Made by a program: the position numbers and the translations under genes. Positions 26,386-35,062 of a DNA stretch of 64,000 bases are shown here, in pieces. Numbering within the stretch: the stretch's first letter is position 1; each line of letters starts with the position of its first letter. The notes beneath the pieces are model-generated. The model did not search any database. It saw only the letters and a program-made list of their open reading frames with translations, and had not been told where the DNA came from. The stretch is from Acidobacteriota bacterium (GTDB taxonomy: Bacteria; Acidobacteriota; Terriglobia; Acidiferrales; UBA7541). The DNA is taken from assembly GCA_003225315.1 (NCBI GenBank), contig QHZD01000020.1, positions 124,001 through 188,000 of the forward strand, in the 5' to 3' direction.

Positions 26386-27030
26386 TTACTTGTGGCCCTT
26401 GCGGTCCTGCCTCAGATCCTTGCGATCCTTGTGCAGGTCTTTCTTGTCTTTGTTGATGTCTTTCTGGTCCTTGTTGCGGTCTTTGCGATCCTTGGCCAGG
26501 TCCTTCTTGTCGTGGTTGATATCGCGCTGATCGGCATTGCGGTCCGCGCGGTCCTTGTTCAAATCACGCCGGTCATGATTAATGTCCCGCTGGTCTTTGT
26601 TGCGGTCAACGCGATCCGCACGAAGATCCTTGCGATCAGCCTGCGCCTGCGCGCTGTTGGCGCCGAACTTCTGGTCGTCGCGGGCAAGCTTCGTCTTGTC
26701 GTGATTGATGTCGCGCTGATCGGCATTGCGGTCCGCGCGGTCCTTGTTCAAATCGCGCCTATCGTGATTGATGTCCCGTTGGTCGGCGTTGCGGTCGGCG
26801 CGATCCTTCGCCAGATCCCTCTTATCATGATTGATATCGCGCTGATCGCCGTTGCGATCCGCACGATCCTTTGCCAGATCTTTCCTATCGCTTCGAATGT
26901 CTTTCTTGTCACTCTGGATGTCCTGCGGCTGCGGAGCCGGATCCTGGCTCTTCGCATACGCACCGCCGGCCAGCAAACCGGCAAAAGCAATCGCGAGCAC
27001 CCCTCGACGGACCACATGTTCTGCGTTCAT
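26386..27030 (-). CDS. exported, highly charged protein built of 21-residue repeats
   Basis: 214 residues. A signal peptide (MNAEHVVRRGVLAIAFAGLL..AYA) is followed by about seven tandem 21-residue units of the form DKRDLAKDRADRN-xDQRDINH, rich in Asp, Lys and Arg and lacking hydrophobic core residues. One unit in the middle (KFGANSAQAQ) is degenerate. The pattern predicts long helices or a disordered polyampholyte in the periplasm. No function is recognised. Because the repeat is near-identical at the DNA level (63-base period), copy number may vary between strains. Confidence 0.82.
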   Translation of the reverse strand: MNAEHVVRRGVLAIAFAGLLAGGAYAKSQDPAPQPQDIQSDKKDIRSDRKDLAKDRADRNGDQRDINHDKRDLAKDRADRNADQRDINHDRRDLNKDRADRNADQRDINHDKTKLARDDQKFGANSAQAQADRKDLRADRVDRNKDQRDINHDRRDLNKDRADRNADQRDINHDKKDLAKDRKDRNKDQKDINKDKKDLHKDRKDLRQDRKGHK

Positions 27031-27170
27031 GGTTGTCTCCTATTGAATTGAATACTTCCTGGCGTTACCACCACACTTACAGAGTCAAACACCGTTGGCG
27101 AAGCAAAGTTTCGCCATCGGACGCGCAAAATGTATTGACGAAGAACTAAAAGCAAGTGAAGTGGACGTAA

Positions 27171-27608
27171 CTAATTTAGGTTCAATGACTTATGGACGGA
27201 GTCAAGGATGCCATTCACAAACGACCCGGACTCTTCCGAGGAGAACTTTTTCGCCAATTCAACGGCCTCATTCAGGATGACCTTGGGGGGCGTGTCCGTA
27301 TCGTTCAATTCATGAATTGCAAGGCGCAAGATCGCGCGATCGATGGCGGCGAGCCGTTCGAACCGCCAGTTGTCCGCGTGTTTTACGATGATCGCGTCTA
27401 GCGCGGTAACGTCTTTCGCTGCGCCTTCAAAGAGTTTGTTCGCAAACGCCCGCGTATTGTCCGCCGCCTTCGCACTTTTCCAGAACTTCACCTCCAGTTT
27501 GGTGAAATCCTGCTGGCTCATGTCCCACTGGAACAACATCTGCATCGCAAATTCGCGGGATTTTGTGCGGAGAGACACGTTACTTGCGCCGAGGCTTTCC
27601 AGAGGCAT
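27171..27608 (-). CDS. nusB: transcription antitermination factor NusB
   Basis: 145 residues. SLRTKSREFAMQMLFQWD near the start and AIDRAILRLAIHEL plus VILNEAVELAKKFSSEESGSFVNGILD match NusB. It binds boxA RNA with NusE for rRNA antitermination. The ATG at 27608 overlaps ribH by 29 bases; a GTG at 27578, directly after the ribH stop, is an equally plausible start. ribH-nusB order is very common in bacteria. Confidence 0.95.
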   Translation of the reverse strand: MPLESLGASNVSLRTKSREFAMQMLFQWDMSQQDFTKLEVKFWKSAKAADNTRAFANKLFEGAAKDVTALDAIIVKHADNWRFERLAAIDRAILRLAIHELNDTDTPPKVILNEAVELAKKFSSEESGSFVNGILDSVHKSLNLN

Positions 27609-28107
27609 CCGGTATGGAACCAGCAGTGCGAAGCTTGCGTGACAGTTGTGCCATTTCGATGGCGGCGAGCCCCGCTTCGAATCCCTTGTTCCCGCCCTTC
27701 ACCCCGGCGCGGTCAATGGCTTGCTCCAGCGTTTCGCACGTCAGCACGCAAAATATGATGGGCAAGCTGCTGTCCATCTGCGCGAGCTGCAATCCTCGTG
27801 CCGTCTCCGAGCAAACGTAATCATAGTGCGTCGTTTCGCCGCGAAGCACGCATCCGATGGCGATCAGTGCGTCGTACTTTCCGGTCGCCGCCAGTTTTTT
27901 TGCCGCCAGCGGCAATTCGAACGCTCCCGGAACGTGCACAACATCAACCTCTTTGCTGGTAGCGCCCGCGCGATCCAGCACATCTACAGCCGCCGCAAGA
28001 AGCCGCTCAGTGATAAAACTATTGAACCGGCTCACGATAATTCCAAAGCGAAGACCCACGGCGCTCAATGCGCCACTAATCTTCCCAGGCTGTAATTTTT
28101 CCGCCAT
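27580..28107 (-). CDS. ribH: 6,7-dimethyl-8-ribityllumazine synthase
   Basis: 175 residues. Typical RibH elements are SRFNSFITERLLAAAVDVL, HVPGAFELPLAAKKLA, ALIAIGCVLRGETTHYDYVC (with the active-site His) and IIFCVLTCETLEQAIDRAG. It condenses the ribityl-uracil amine with dihydroxybutanone phosphate in riboflavin synthesis. A C-terminal basic tail (DASGKPRRK) goes beyond the usual length. nusB overlaps its end. Confidence 0.96.
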   Translation of the reverse strand: MAEKLQPGKISGALSAVGLRFGIIVSRFNSFITERLLAAAVDVLDRAGATSKEVDVVHVPGAFELPLAAKKLAATGKYDALIAIGCVLRGETTHYDYVCSETARGLQLAQMDSSLPIIFCVLTCETLEQAIDRAGVKGGNKGFEAGLAAIEMAQLSRKLRTAGSIPDASGKPRRK

Positions 28108-28138
28108 CGCCGGTCTATGCTGTTCCTTCCCGCATCCC

Positions 28139-28921
28139 TTACTTCCCTTTGAATTGCGGCACCCTCTTCTCCAGAAACGCTTTGGTTCCCTCGCGCATAT
28201 CTTCGGTCGCGCAAGCTACGCCAAACAGCGTCGCCTCCAGGAACAATCCTTCTTCCTGCGGCATTTCCATTCCACGCTCGATCGCTTCCATGGTGAATTT
28301 CACCGCAAGCGGCCCGTTCGCGATGATTTTCTTCGCGATCGCTTCTGCGGCGGGAATCAACTCCGCCGGCTCATGGACGTGATTGACCAGCCCGATGCGC
28401 TGTGCTTCTTCCGCCGTAATCATTTCGCCGGTCAAGCACAGTTCGTGCGCCACGCCTTTGCCGCACAATCGCGCCAGGCGCTGCGATCCGCCGTATCCCG
28501 GCAAAATCCCCAGCTTTACTTCCGGCTGCCCGAGCTTCGCGGTCTTGCTTGCGATTCTGATGGTGCACGAAAGCGCCAGCTCGCACCCGCCGCCCAGCGC
28601 AAATCCATTGATCGCGCAGATCGACGGCTTCCCCATCGTCTCCAGCAAATGAAAAACACTCTGCCCGAAAAGCGAAAATTCCTTGCCATTGACCGGTGTT
28701 TGCAGGGCCAGTTCGCTGATGTCCGCACCAGCCACAAACGCCTTTTCTCCTGCGCCCGTGAGGATCAGCACGCGCACCGCTGAGTCATCGCGCGCGTCGA
28801 GCAGCGCATGCCGCAGTTCTTCGACGGTCTTGCGGTTCAGCGCATTCTGCACCTTCGGCCGGTTGAAGGTGATGTAGGCAATCCCGTCTTTCTTTTCGTA
28901 CAAAATGTTCTCGTAGCCCAT
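28139..28921 (-). CDS. enoyl-CoA hydratase/isomerase family protein
   Basis: 260 residues. The crotonase fold is shown by AGADISEL, GFALGGGCELALSC (first catalytic Glu) and QPEVKLGILPGYGGSQRL (second catalytic Glu), so true hydratase chemistry is likely. The following same-strand genes, read from the other end of the cluster, are a thiolase and a 3-hydroxyacyl-CoA dehydrogenase. The set could degrade fatty acids or interconvert acetyl-CoA and crotonyl-CoA. Confidence 0.92.
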   Translation of the reverse strand: MGYENILYEKKDGIAYITFNRPKVQNALNRKTVEELRHALLDARDDSAVRVLILTGAGEKAFVAGADISELALQTPVNGKEFSLFGQSVFHLLETMGKPSICAINGFALGGGCELALSCTIRIASKTAKLGQPEVKLGILPGYGGSQRLARLCGKGVAHELCLTGEMITAEEAQRIGLVNHVHEPAELIPAAEAIAKKIIANGPLAVKFTMEAIERGMEMPQEEGLFLEATLFGVACATEDMREGTKAFLEKRVPQFKGK

Positions 28922-28949
28922 TTCTTCCCTCTTCTCGGCCTAGCGCTCC

Positions 28950-29003
28950 TCAGCGTTTCTTCCGCGAGTTCTTTGTCCTCAGCGCCCTCTGTGTTAATTC
29001 TTT
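28950..29003. repeat. dispersed CTCTGTGTTAA-type intergenic repeat, copy 1
   Basis: The plus-strand text runs from TAGCGCTCCTCAGCGTTTCT to GCCCTCTGTGTTAATTC. It shares its order and wording with 49891-49950 (CTCGGCGTTTCTCTGTGG, then GCCCTCTGTGTTAAG). It sits between the crotonase and dehydrogenase genes, in non-coding DNA. Confidence 0.6.
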
Positions 29004-29009
29004 TTTCTT

Positions 29010-29891
29010 TCAGAATTTCAGCGCCTTCGGATTCGCCGGATCGGAATAATCGTAAAACCCGCGTCCCGACTTCCTACCATTCCATCCCGCCAGGACCATG
29101 CGTTTCAACAGCGGCGGCGCCCCAAATCGTCGTTCCTTGAATTCCTCAAACATAATCTGCGAAATGTAATACGTCGTGTCCAGCCCCACAAAATCCAGCA
29201 ATGTCAGGGGTCCCATCGGATGCCCGCACCCCAGCTTCATCGAATTATCGATGTCCTCGATGGAACCGACGCCCTCTTCCAGCGCGCGAATCGCATCCAG
29301 CAGATACGGCACCAGCAGCCGATTCACGATAAAACCCGTGCTGTCATTCGCGCGCACCGCCGTTTTGCCCAGTTTCACGCCGAACGCCACCATCTCTTCA
29401 TACACCGCAGGATCCGTCGCAATCGTTCGAACCACCTCGACCAGCTTCATCACCGGCACAGGGTTAAAGAAGTGCAGCCCCACAAAACGTTGCGGCCGCT
29501 TGGTCGCCGTCGCAATTTCCGTGATCGTCAGCGAAGAGGTGTTGCTGGCAAAAATTGTCGATGCCGGACAGATTTTATCCAGTGCGCTGAATAGTTCTCG
29601 CTTCGGGGGCAGTTGCTCGATGATCGCTTCCACGATGACGTCGCAACTCTTCAGGTCGTCAATGGAAGTCGTACCCTTCAGCCGGCTCCGGATTTGCCCC
29701 TTTACCGCGTCGGTGATCGTCCCCTTCTCCACCAATCGATTCAGATTCTTCTCGATGCCCTTGAGCCCTTTTTCCACCAGCTCCGCGTTCACTTCACGCA
29801 CCGTGGTCTCGAATCCTGCCACAGCCACCACCTGCGCGATTCCTGAGCCCATCAGCCCACACCCCACGACTCCCACTCTCTGAATCGCCAT
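29010..29891 (-). CDS. 3-hydroxybutyryl-CoA (3-hydroxyacyl-CoA) dehydrogenase
   Basis: 293 residues. A Rossmann motif GVVGCGLMGSGIAQV binds NAD(P), RFVGLHFFNPVPVMKLVEV carries the catalytic His, and STGFIVNRLL opens the C-terminal helical domain. The length (about 285-295) is that of the stand-alone short dehydrogenases (Hbd/PaaH type), not of the multifunctional FadB. It lies between thiolase and crotonase genes. Confidence 0.94.
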   Translation of the reverse strand: MAIQRVGVVGCGLMGSGIAQVVAVAGFETTVREVNAELVEKGLKGIEKNLNRLVEKGTITDAVKGQIRSRLKGTTSIDDLKSCDVIVEAIIEQLPPKRELFSALDKICPASTIFASNTSSLTITEIATATKRPQRFVGLHFFNPVPVMKLVEVVRTIATDPAVYEEMVAFGVKLGKTAVRANDSTGFIVNRLLVPYLLDAIRALEEGVGSIEDIDNSMKLGCGHPMGPLTLLDFVGLDTTYYISQIMFEEFKERRFGAPPLLKRMVLAGWNGRKSGRGFYDYSDPANPKALKF

Positions 29892-29985
29892 TTTTTCCTC
29901 TTAGATGATTTCGCCGCCCAATCGGCAATATGGCCGGGAGGGAACCGCGTATCCCGAATGCGAAAGTGTAACAGAAATAGTGTGG

Positions 29986-31176
29986 CTAGTTGTTCAGGGC
30001 CTCAACAATCATCGCGATTCCCTGCCCGCCGCCGATGCATGCCGTCGCCAACCCGTACCGCAATCCATTTCGCCGCAACTCATTCAGAATTGTAATCACT
30101 AGCCGCGTCCCCGAAGCCCCCAGCGGATGCCCGAGCGCTATCGCTCCGCCGTTCACATTTGTCTTATCACGCTTCAATCCCAGCACCTTTTCCACGGCAA
30201 GGTATTGCGCCGCGAACGCCTCGTTCACTTCCACGCGATCCATCTGCTCCAGCGTGAGTCCCGCGAGCTTCAACGCCTTCTGCGAAGACGGCACGGGACC
30301 GATCCCCATGATGCTGGGATCGACTCCCGCCACTGCCCACGAAACAATGCGACCCACCGGCTTCAGCCCGCGCTCCTTCGCGGTTTTCTCTCGCGTCACC
30401 ACTACCGCCGCTCCGCCGTCAACAATCCCGCTGGCGTTCCCCGCTGTCACAATCCCGTCTTTCTTGAACGACGGCGGCAATTTTTCCAGCGTCTCCATCG
30501 TCGTTTCCGGCCGCCGGTGATCGTCTTCGCTCACGACTGTAGTTTTCTTTCCCTGCTTCACTTCGACCGGTACCAGCTCTTCCTTGATGCGGCACGCCTT
30601 GTAAGCCGCATCCGCTGCCTGCTGGCTGCGCAGCGCATACGCGTCCGCATCTTTTCGCGTGATGCCCTGTTGCTCGGCCAGTTTTTCGGCTGTCAGCGCC
30701 ATCGGCAATCCGCAATACGTATCCGTCAGCCCGGCCATCAACGAATCTTCCAGCGTCCCGCCGCCGAGTTTCAAGCCAGTCCGCGCCCCGCGAATCACGA
30801 ACGGCGCTTGCGTCATGTTTTCCATGCCGCCCGCCAGCACCATGTTCGCTTCGCCAAGCAGCAACCGCTGCGCTGCCTGCGCAATCGCCTCAATCCCCGA
30901 TCCGCATAGCCGGTTCACCGTCACCGCCGGAGTTTCGATTTTCAGCCCCGCCTTCAATCCCACGTGCCGCGCACCGTACAGCGCGTCCGCACTCGTCTGC
31001 ATCACGTTGCCCAAAATCGCATGGTCAAACTCGCTTGGGTCTACTCCAGAACGTCGAATCGCCTCTTTCGAGGCGTGCGCGGCCAAATCAATCGCGCTTA
31101 CGTCCGAAAACGCCCCGTTGTACCGCGCCATTGGCGTGCGCGCTCCGGCCACAATCACCACATCTGTCGGAAACAT
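29986..31176 (-). CDS. acetyl-CoA C-acetyltransferase (thiolase)
   Basis: 396 residues. Both catalytic Cys are present: VNRLCGSGIEA (acyl-enzyme) and TACIGGGQG (proton donor), with the His in GHPLGASG. It begins MFPTDVVIVAGARTPMARYNG. It interconverts two acetyl-CoA with acetoacetyl-CoA, or cleaves longer ketoacyl-CoA. First gene of the minus-strand set with the dehydrogenase and crotonase. Confidence 0.95.
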   Translation of the reverse strand: MFPTDVVIVAGARTPMARYNGAFSDVSAIDLAAHASKEAIRRSGVDPSEFDHAILGNVMQTSADALYGARHVGLKAGLKIETPAVTVNRLCGSGIEAIAQAAQRLLLGEANMVLAGGMENMTQAPFVIRGARTGLKLGGGTLEDSLMAGLTDTYCGLPMALTAEKLAEQQGITRKDADAYALRSQQAADAAYKACRIKEELVPVEVKQGKKTTVVSEDDHRRPETTMETLEKLPPSFKKDGIVTAGNASGIVDGGAAVVVTREKTAKERGLKPVGRIVSWAVAGVDPSIMGIGPVPSSQKALKLAGLTLEQMDRVEVNEAFAAQYLAVEKVLGLKRDKTNVNGGAIALGHPLGASGTRLVITILNELRRNGLRYGLATACIGGGQGIAMIVEALNN

Positions 31177-31284
31177 AAGTTCCTCAATTCTTCAAAATCG
31201 CCATCCCTAGTCTACTGCTTTACTCCAAAACGCAGAAACGCACGTTCATCTCTGCTCCGGCGTAAAACCTCACGAGGTTTCCCC

Positions 31285-31674
31285 TTACCAGATGGTCTTG
31301 AGCTGTTTGGAACTGCGGATATTCCGGTCTTTCGTCACAAGCGCGATGCCCTCGGCCAGGGCCGTGGCTCCAATGAGTCGGTCGCATGGATCGCTTGGAT
31401 AACTAGGTGGAAACTGAGTTGCAAGCACAGCAATCTTCGGAGTGATGAGGCGAACTGCTGTCCGCGCCGCAATTTCTTCCACAAATGCCTCTGCGGTTCC
31501 GCTGATATCCAATCGTCCATTGGTCATCAGCCACGCCAATTCCCACAGCGTGATCGCAGAGATTCCAATTCCCCCTTCGCGGCCTGCTTTACGAATCGCG
31601 TCACCGGCTGTCCTCGAGAGCCTTCCGGGATCGCTTGCCATCCAGACCACTACGTGCGTGTCCAGAAGAATCAC
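31285..31674 (-). CDS. PIN-domain ribonuclease toxin, VapC family
   Basis: 129 residues from a GTG at 31674 that overlaps the antitoxin TGA (GTGA) and yields the standard N-terminus MILLDTHVVVWMA; a GTG at 31692 would add six residues. The PIN acidic residues are present: Asp in LLDTH, Glu in TLWELAWL, Asp in SDPCDRLIGATA and Asp in LVTKDRNI. VapC toxins cleave specific RNAs, often tRNA. It pairs with the Phd/YefM-type antitoxin gene upstream. Confidence 0.92.
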   Translation of the reverse strand: MILLDTHVVVWMASDPGRLSRTAGDAIRKAGREGGIGISAITLWELAWLMTNGRLDISGTAEAFVEEIAARTAVRLITPKIAVLATQFPPSYPSDPCDRLIGATALAEGIALVTKDRNIRSSKQLKTIW

Positions 31675-31907
31675 TTCTTCAAGACCTTCCACTCTTTCAG
31701 CCGCACGACTGGCGACTCGATGTCGCCGACAATCTTCATCCGGCCAACCATGAATCCGAAGAGATCGCCGTTATCCCTCGCCATGGGCACTACTTTCACA
31801 ACCGGTTTCCCGCGCTTCGTCACGACTACCGGCTCTCCCGTAGCTTGTACGTCGTCCATTACCGCCAGGCAGCGTGCCTTGAAAACGCTTGCTCGCATCT
31901 GTTTCAT
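31671..31907 (-). CDS. antitoxin, Phd/YefM family
   Basis: 78 residues. MKQMRASVFKARCLAVMDDVQ and GEPVVVTKRGKPVVKVVPM are the Phd/YefM DNA-binding and dimerisation core; the C-terminal part (VRLKEWKVLKK) would wrap the toxin. It overlaps the VapC gene by four bases, in the usual antitoxin-first order, and should autoregulate the pair. Confidence 0.9.
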   Translation of the reverse strand: MKQMRASVFKARCLAVMDDVQATGEPVVVTKRGKPVVKVVPMARDNGDLFGFMVGRMKIVGDIESPVVRLKEWKVLKK

Positions 31908-31947
31908 GGTGTCCTCTTCACGTCCATAGTCATTTTACCATGACCTA

Positions 31948-32397
31948 TTGAGCTTAGCCACCTCCCTTGCCATTGGCTATTGCGAAATTGTGAGGCTCGA
32001 CTACGGAATCGCTTGGCCGCGAAACACTCTGAATCTTAAGAAAATTAAGAAAGACTTAGGAAAGAAAACCGGAGTTTATGTCCTCACTCATGGGGCGATG
32101 CCCATGTACGTTGGGAAAGGCCAGATCGCAAAACGAGTTAAGGGGCACGCGAGACCAGGCTCCTCGAAGACTAAATACTGGGACCACTTTTCTTGGTTTG
32201 TCATCGATAATTCTCGATTTGAGAGTCAGCTAGAAGTCATACTCTTGAGGACTCTTCCTTTCTACGTCCGTAGTCTAAATCGGCAGACAGGATCATTGGG
32301 CAAGAAGAATCGAATCGAGCCAGTACCTAAGAGTAGGCCCGATTGGATCAAGCTTCCTCGATTGGGTCATAAGAGAAAAAATAAGAAAAAGAAATAA
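31948..32397 (+). CDS. stand-alone GIY-YIG-like nuclease-domain protein
   Basis: 149 residues from a TTG; a GTG at 31990 (MRLDYGIAWPR) is an alternative and neither has a clear ribosome site. The core reads KTGVYVLTHGAMPMYVGKGQIAKRV, giving the two GIY-YIG motif strands (GVY..YVG) and a following Arg. YWDHFSWFVID and a Glu in RFESQLEVILL follow; the tail is Lys-rich. It may be a single-domain endonuclease. It is divergent from VapBC and more AT-rich than its surroundings. The WDHFS motif is shared with the protein at 61388-61786. Confidence 0.7.
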   Translation: MSLATSLAIGYCEIVRLDYGIAWPRNTLNLKKIKKDLGKKTGVYVLTHGAMPMYVGKGQIAKRVKGHARPGSSKTKYWDHFSWFVIDNSRFESQLEVILLRTLPFYVRSLNRQTGSLGKKNRIEPVPKSRPDWIKLPRLGHKRKNKKKK

Positions 32398-32418
32398 GGA
32401 AATCTTGCGCTCCGGATT

Positions 32419-33576
32419 TCAGGATTTCGCAAGAAGAGCGGCTAAGAGCGCGGCGCGTTGGGGCATGGTGTTGATGAGCACGTGCTCGTGCGAAGAATGA
32501 GCGCCGTCGCCGACGGCTCCTAGGCCGTCCAGCGTGGGGATCCCGAGCGCGGCCGTGAAATTTCCGTCCGAGCCTCCGCCGGCGGTGCATTCGCCCAGCG
32601 AGACATTCATTTGCTTGGCGAGCAATTGGGCGCGGGCGAAGAGACTCGCGCTCATTTTGCGCTCGAGCGGAGGGCGGTCGAAGCCGCCGGTGATTTCAAG
32701 CCGAGCGCCAGCTTGAACCGCGCGCAAGCCGCGCAGACGAACTTCGAGGTTGCGCATGTCGGAAACACGAAGCGCACGCAGATCGAGGACAGCGCGAGCG
32801 CGTTCCGGAATTACGTTGGTGCGCGTACCGCCTTCGATGATCCCGGCGTTGATGGTGACTCCGCGGTGAAGATCATTCCATTTTTCAATGCGCGTGATTT
32901 GCCGCGCCAGTTCGTGAATGGCGTTGACGCCTTCTTGTGGTGCAAGGCCTGCATGCGAAGCGCGGCCATGCACGATCAATGCGGCTTCGCCAACTCCTTT
33001 GCGCGCCGTCTTCAGCAGCCCGTGCTGGCCAAAGGAAGGTTCCAGGACAAAAACAGCGTCACTGCGGCGCGCCTCCGCTTCGAAATGCTTGCGAGAAGAT
33101 TCGCTCCCGATCTCCTCATCGGAAGTCCAAAGGAAGACGATGCGTTTCTGAAGTTGCACTCGCAAGTGTTGAAGTGCCCGCAGCGCGAATAGCGCCTGCA
33201 CGATTCCGGCCTTCATGTCGAAAGTTCCCGGGCCGTAAGCTTTACCGCCCTTTACATGAAACGGCATTTTGGCGAGTGTTCCGGTTGAATAGACCGTATC
33301 GTAGTGGCCCAGGACCAGGAGTTGGCCCGAGGTACGAGACTTGGCGCCCGCATAGGTGATGCGTAGAAGGTCCCCACGATGCTTCTGCGCTATGCGGTCG
33401 ACGCGCACAGCGTGCTTGCTCCATTCTTGGGCGATGACGCCACAGCAGCGATCGGCCGCGCCTTTTTCCAGGCTGGGGGATTCCGCCGTCACGAACCGGC
33501 GCAGCGTCGCAAGCATCTCCGGCAAACGCGGCTTCAAGAAACGAAGGAATTCCTTGGGCGAATGGAAATCTGGCAT
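32419..33576 (-). CDS. M20 family metallopeptidase (carboxypeptidase G2-like)
   Basis: 385 residues with no signal peptide. Metal ligands and catalytic residues are visible in LVLGHYDTVYS (His, Asp), GPGTFDMKAG (bridging Asp) and LWTSDEEIGSESS (catalytic Glu). A dimerisation domain is inserted at about 190-300 (GRASHAGLAPQEGVNAIHEL). It most resembles the glutamate carboxypeptidase group and probably cleaves C-terminal residues or acyl-amino acids in the cytoplasm. It converges on the GIY-YIG gene. Confidence 0.88.
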   Translation of the reverse strand: MPDFHSPKEFLRFLKPRLPEMLATLRRFVTAESPSLEKGAADRCCGVIAQEWSKHAVRVDRIAQKHRGDLLRITYAGAKSRTSGQLLVLGHYDTVYSTGTLAKMPFHVKGGKAYGPGTFDMKAGIVQALFALRALQHLRVQLQKRIVFLWTSDEEIGSESSRKHFEAEARRSDAVFVLEPSFGQHGLLKTARKGVGEAALIVHGRASHAGLAPQEGVNAIHELARQITRIEKWNDLHRGVTINAGIIEGGTRTNVIPERARAVLDLRALRVSDMRNLEVRLRGLRAVQAGARLEITGGFDRPPLERKMSASLFARAQLLAKQMNVSLGECTAGGGSDGNFTAALGIPTLDGLGAVGDGAHSSHEHVLINTMPQRAALLAALLAKS

Positions 33577-33794
33577 GGTGCGGAGATGCTATCAACGCGA
33601 CGCACCCAGAGCAATGTCGCAATCAGGCGCGCAGGAAGAAATTCTCGCAATCGACCAGGCATTCGCGTTCAGAGCCAGAGACGTTGACTTTACCGGAGAG
33701 CGCGTATCGCGCAGGGCAGGGCTTCGCATATAATTAAAGGTTTACCGGGGAAGAGCGCCGCCGAACGGGTGTGCGGCGGGACGGGGAAACACGA

Positions 33795-34262
33795 ATGATA
33801 CTGGACGCTGTGGGAATTCAGAAAATTCTGCCGCACCGCTATCCCTTTTTGATGGTGGACGCCATCCTGGAAATCGATCGGCTGAAGCGCATCGTAGGCG
33901 TGAAAAACGTCACGATCAACGAATCCCACTTTCAAGGACACTTTCCGGGAGCGCCGGTGATGCCTGGCGTGTTGATTATCGAATCCATGGCGCAAACCGG
34001 CGGTTTGCTGTTGCTGCAGGAAGTTCCCGATCGGGAAAAGAAGCTGCTCTACTTTGTAGCAGTGGATGGCGCGCGGTTCCGTCGGCCGGTCGTGCCCGGC
34101 GACCAATTGAGAGTGGAGATGAAAGTGCTCTCATGGCGCGGCGACTTCTGCAAACTCGAAGGCAAAGCGACCGTGAACGGGCAATTGGCCGCGGAAGCGA
34201 CGCTGATGTGCAAGATGGTGGACCGCGAGGTCGTAGCCAAGGCGGAAAAATCCGCGAAATGA
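33795..34262 (+). CDS. fabZ: (3R)-hydroxyacyl-ACP dehydratase FabZ
   Basis: 155 residues from the ATG at 33795, preceded by GGGGAAAC. The hot-dog fold signature is complete: ILPHRYPFLMVD with the catalytic His, then HFPGAPVMPGVLIIESMAQ with the catalytic Glu. It removes water from hydroxyacyl-ACP in fatty acid synthesis and competes with lpxA for the hydroxyacyl pool. First gene of a coupled operon; its TGA overlaps the lpxA ATG (ATGA). Confidence 0.96.
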   Translation: MILDAVGIQKILPHRYPFLMVDAILEIDRLKRIVGVKNVTINESHFQGHFPGAPVMPGVLIIESMAQTGGLLLLQEVPDREKKLLYFVAVDGARFRRPVVPGDQLRVEMKVLSWRGDFCKLEGKATVNGQLAAEATLMCKMVDREVVAKAEKSAK

Positions 34263-35044
34263 AAAAGCAAGAGATTCACCCGCAAGCCATCGTGGCGCCC
34301 GGCGCGAAACTTGGCAAAGGCGTCAAAGTTGGCGCTTATGCGATGGTTGGCGAGGATGTGGAATTGGGCGAAGGTTGTACGCTGCACTCGCACGCTGTGG
34401 TGCAGGGACCATCCAAGTTCGGAAAGAACAATGTTTTTCACCCCTTCAGCGTGATCGGCGGCGACCCGCAGGACTACACCTTTCGTGGCGAGCGCGTGCA
34501 ACTGGTTGCAGGTGACGGCAACATTTTCCGCGAATACGTGACGGTGAGCCGCGGAACGAAAAAGGGCGGAGGCCGGACCTCCCTGGGCAACGAGAACTTT
34601 TTTCTTTCCTACGCACACGTGGGACACGATTGCCAGGTAGGCAGCAACACGCTGTTCGTGAACGGTGCAACCCTCGCGGGGCACGTCACCGTGGAAGATT
34701 TCGTGACCATAGGCGCGTTTTGTCCGGTGCACCAATTCTGCCGCATCGGCCGGTACGCCTACATCGGTGCGTCTACCGTGATTACGCAGGACGTTCCGCC
34801 ATTTTCCAAAATCGTCACCGAGCGCGAGACAAAAAGTTTTGGCATCAACACCATCGGCCTGGAACGCAAAGGATTTTCTCCCGAGCGCCTGCAAACTCTA
34901 AAGCGCGCCTATCGTTTGCTGCTGCGCGCGAAGTTGAATACCACGCAGGCGCTTGCCGAGATGCGGGAATCGCTGGGCGATTCCGCGGACGTGCGGGAAT
35001 TGATCAAGTTTATCGAAAGCGCCGAGCGCGGCATTGTGAAGTGA
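34259..35044 (+). CDS. lpxA: UDP-GlcNAc O-acyltransferase LpxA
   Basis: 261 residues from the ATG overlapping fabZ. The left-handed beta-helix hexapeptide repeats are clear (IVAPGAKLGKGVKVGAYAMV), and the catalytic His lies in AHVGHDCQVGSNT. The C-terminal helical part starts near IGLERKGFSPERL. It transfers a hydroxyacyl chain to UDP-GlcNAc, the first step of lipid A synthesis. Length is normal. lpxI follows after 18 bases. Confidence 0.96.
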   Translation: MKKQEIHPQAIVAPGAKLGKGVKVGAYAMVGEDVELGEGCTLHSHAVVQGPSKFGKNNVFHPFSVIGGDPQDYTFRGERVQLVAGDGNIFREYVTVSRGTKKGGGRTSLGNENFFLSYAHVGHDCQVGSNTLFVNGATLAGHVTVEDFVTIGAFCPVHQFCRIGRYAYIGASTVITQDVPPFSKIVTERETKSFGINTIGLERKGFSPERLQTLKRAYRLLLRAKLNTTQALAEMRESLGDSADVRELIKFIESAERGIVK

Positions 35045-35062
35045 CGCCTGAACGCTGATTTC

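Noticed and set aside
26386-26980. 63-base tandem repeats as a CRISPR array
   Set aside because: The repeats are contiguous, without variable spacers, and encode a protein in frame.
26392-27051. Long plus-strand open frame (219 codons) opposite the repeat-rich protein
   Set aside because: It is the antisense shadow of the 63-base repeats; the hydrophobic periodicity is a by-product of the complementary Asp/Lys/Arg codons.
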